A stretch of DNA of 6,807 nucleotides, taken from contig UQUG01000082.1 in NCBI GenBank assembly GCA_900544205.1, forward strand, positions 1 through 6,807, read 5' to 3'. Positions 5,050-6,807 of the stretch are shown one piece after another. Origin of the DNA: an uncultured Collinsella sp. (GTDB lineage Bacteria; Actinomycetota; Coriobacteriia; Coriobacteriales; Coriobacteriaceae). The stretch's first letter is position 1, and each line of letters opens with the position of its first letter. The translations under genes and the position numbers were made by a program. Under the pieces are notes generated by a model, which did not search any database, was not told the origin of the DNA, and saw only the letters and a program-made list of their open reading frames with translations.

Positions 5050-6807
5050 ATGTCTGATTCTTCTATCGTTATTCGCGGCGCTCGTGAGCACAACCTCCGC
5101 GATATCGATGTTTCCATTCCGCGTGACCAACTCGTGGTCATTACCGGTCTTTCTGGCTCGGGCAAGAGCTCGCTGGCATTTGACACTATCTATGCCGAGG
5201 GCCAGCGTCGATACGTCGAGAGCCTTTCGAGCTATGCGCGCCAGTTCTTGGGCCAGATGGACAAACCCGACTTGGATTCAATCGACGGCCTTTCGCCGGC
5301 GGTGTCGATCGACCAAAAGACGACGTCTAAAAACCCTCGCTCGACGGTTGGCACCGTAACCGAGATTTATGACTATCTGCGCCTGCTGTTCGCCCGTGTG
5401 GGCACCCCGCACTGTCCCGAATGCGGCCGCGTCATTGAGCGCCAGACGACCGACCAGGTTGCCGACAAGGTCTTGGCGGCGGGGGAGGGCCGCCGCGCGT
5501 TTGTGCTGGCACCGGTGGTGCGCGGGCGAAAAGGCGAGTACTCCAAACTGTTTGAGGACCTTCGCGCCGAGGGCTTTAGCCGCGTGCGTGTCGACGGTGA
5601 AGTGCGCTCGCTCGACGATCCGATCGATCTGGACAAGAAGTTCAAGCACGATATCGAGGTCGTGGTCGATCGCATCGTGATCCGTGAGAACTCTCTGGGC
5701 CGTATAGCCGAGTCTGTTGAGCAGGCGACCGCGCTGGCTCACGGCAATGTAAACGTGTACATGCTGCCCGATCGTGATGCTCCCGAGGGGACCGAGGGCG
5801 AGCTGCTGGAGTATTCGTTAGCCTTGGCGTGCCCGGAGCATGGTCACTCCATTGACGATCTTCAACCGCGTGATTTTTCGTTCAACGCTCCCTATGGCGC
5901 ATGTCCTGAGTGCGACGGCCTGGGCTTTAAGAAAACCGTTGATGCCGAGGCGCTGATCGAGGACCCCTCGAAGTCCATTGCCGACGGAGTCTTTGGTAGT
6001 CTGTTCGGCAATTCGAACTACTATCCGCAGATTTTTGCTGCGGTCTGCAAACACTTTAAGGTGAGCGCCGATACGCCGTGGGAGGACTTGCCTCCTCGCG
6101 TGCGTCGTGCATTCTTGGATGGCCTGGGCGATACGAAGATCTCGGTCGACTACCAAAAGCTCGACGGACGTCGCAGCCAGTGGGATACCAAGTTTTCGGG
6201 CGTTCGCAACATCCTGTACGAACGCTATACCGAGACGACGAACGAGAACACCAAGGCGCGCCTGGAGAAGTACATTCGCGAGGAGCCGTGCTCGAGCTGC
6301 CACGGCGCTCGTTTGCGCCCTGAGATGCTCGCCGTCACCGTGGGCGGCAAGTCCATTTATGAGGTTTGTTGCCTGTCGTGCCGTGAATCGCTCGAGTTTT
6401 TTGAGGGCCTGGAACTCACCGAGCGCCAACAGTTTATCGGCGGCCGTATCGTCAAGGAAATCCTGGAGCGCTTGCGTTTTCTGGTCGATGTTGGACTCGA
6501 CTATCTGACGCTCGATCGTGCCTCGGCGACGCTTTCCGGTGGCGAGGCGCAGCGTATTCGACTGGCAACGCAGATCGGCGCGGGTCTCATGGGCGTGCTC
6601 TATATTCTGGACGAGCCCTCGATCGGTCTTCATCAGCGTGACAACGAGCGCCTGATTAAGACGCTCGAGCGCCTGCGCGATATCGGCAATACCGTTATCG
6701 TCGTCGAACACGACGAGGATACAATCCGTGCCGCCGATTACGTGATCGACATGGGGCCCGGCGCCGGCGTCAACGGCGGACACGTAGTCGCGGCGGGAAC
6801 GCCTGCC
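5050..6807 (+). CDS. uvrA: Excinuclease ABC subunit A (UvrA), N-terminal 586 residues, truncated by window edge
   Basis: UvrA is the damage-sensing ATPase of nucleotide excision repair; it acts in the cytoplasm as a dimer that loads UvrB on lesions. The window holds 586 codons of a protein that is usually ~940-960 residues. The second ABC module's Walker A and its zinc finger lie outside. Visible motifs are the opening IVIRGAREHNLRDIDV (6-21), Walker A GLSGSGKSS (33-41), YAEGQRRYVESLSSYARQFL (48-67), the UvrB-binding/insertion region with RGRKGEYSKLFEDL (158-171), and the first zinc module with C261, H264, C285 and C288. They continue with CSSCHGARLRPE (C414, C417), the ABC signature LSGGEAQRIRLA (495-506), Walker B LYILDEPSIGLHQRD (517-531) and the switch histidine in VVEHDED (H554). 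The zinc module has His where the second Cys is usual. The frame is open throughout, so the gene appears intact as far as seen. A LexA-like box upstream suggests SOS control. Confidence 0.98.
   Translation, partial: MSDSSIVIRGAREHNLRDIDVSIPRDQLVVITGLSGSGKSSLAFDTIYAEGQRRYVESLSSYARQFLGQMDKPDLDSIDGLSPAVSIDQKTTSKNPRSTVGTVTEIYDYLRLLFARVGTPHCPECGRVIERQTTDQVADKVLAAGEGRRAFVLAPVVRGRKGEYSKLFEDLRAEGFSRVRVDGEVRSLDDPIDLDKKFKHDIEVVVDRIVIRENSLGRIAESVEQATALAHGNVNVYMLPDRDAPEGTEGELLEYSLALACPEHGHSIDDLQPRDFSFNAPYGACPECDGLGFKKTVDAEALIEDPSKSIADGVFGSLFGNSNYYPQIFAAVCKHFKVSADTPWEDLPPRVRRAFLDGLGDTKISVDYQKLDGRRSQWDTKFSGVRNILYERYTETTNENTKARLEKYIREEPCSSCHGARLRPEMLAVTVGGKSIYEVCCLSCRESLEFFEGLELTERQQFIGGRIVKEILERLRFLVDVGLDYLTLDRASATLSGGEAQRIRLATQIGAGLMGVLYILDEPSIGLHQRDNERLIKTLERLRDIGNTVIVVEHDEDTIRAADYVIDMGPGAGVNGGHVVAAGTPA

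Noticed and set aside
5818..6783. A 321-codon minus-strand ORF antisense to uvrA
   Set aside because: It lies wholly inside uvrA, whose Walker, signature and zinc motifs are continuous on the plus strand. The antisense ORF has no family features of its own. Similar 'mirror' proteins arise opposite uvrA in many genomes.
1..6807. Mobile element, CRISPR array, tRNA or a new defence system
   Set aside because: No transposase, repeat array, cloverleaf-like sequence or toxin/nuclease gene is seen. All five genes belong to housekeeping or widely distributed families.

Overview
The window carries five protein genes and no RNA gene, mobile element or CRISPR array. Base composition is fairly GC-rich, with Shine-Dalgarno-type starts and long spurious antisense ORFs caused by codon bias. 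Together with the protein flavour (Mrp/NBP35 with a short N-terminus, LTA-synthase family protein, UvrA), this suggests a high-GC Gram-positive gut-type bacterium. A Coriobacteriia/Collinsella-like genome is my best guess, from recollection of protein style rather than any search.

Layout: four genes lie on the minus strand and one on the plus strand. Read in the direction of minus transcription, the first is an eight-helix LTA-synthase-family sulfatase-fold enzyme (2703-4856). Next come an Mrp/NBP35 Fe-S carrier ATPase (1727-2557) and an HI0933/BaiN-type flavoprotein (455-1726), which abut with zero spacing. After an intrinsic-terminator-like hairpin (393-424) comes the 5' part of a second flavoprotein, a COG2509-type FAD-dependent dehydrogenase, which runs off the left edge. 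The plus strand holds uvrA (from 5050), cut by the right edge after 586 codons and divergent from the LTA-synthase gene.

The coding part is mostly housekeeping: Fe-S cluster delivery beside two flavoenzymes, a cell-envelope polymerase-type enzyme, and nucleotide excision repair. The two most informative non-coding signals are both in the 193-bp divergent intergenic region (4857-5049). One is a near-perfect Gram-positive-type LexA (SOS) box upstream of uvrA. The other is a 38-bp imperfect dyad just upstream of the LTA-synthase ribosome binding site. The 145-bp gap at 2558-2702 holds a recognisable promoter for the mrp operon and no convincing terminator for the LTA-synthase gene. No stretch longer than 300 bases lacks a gene. 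I did not find a convincing novel system in this window.
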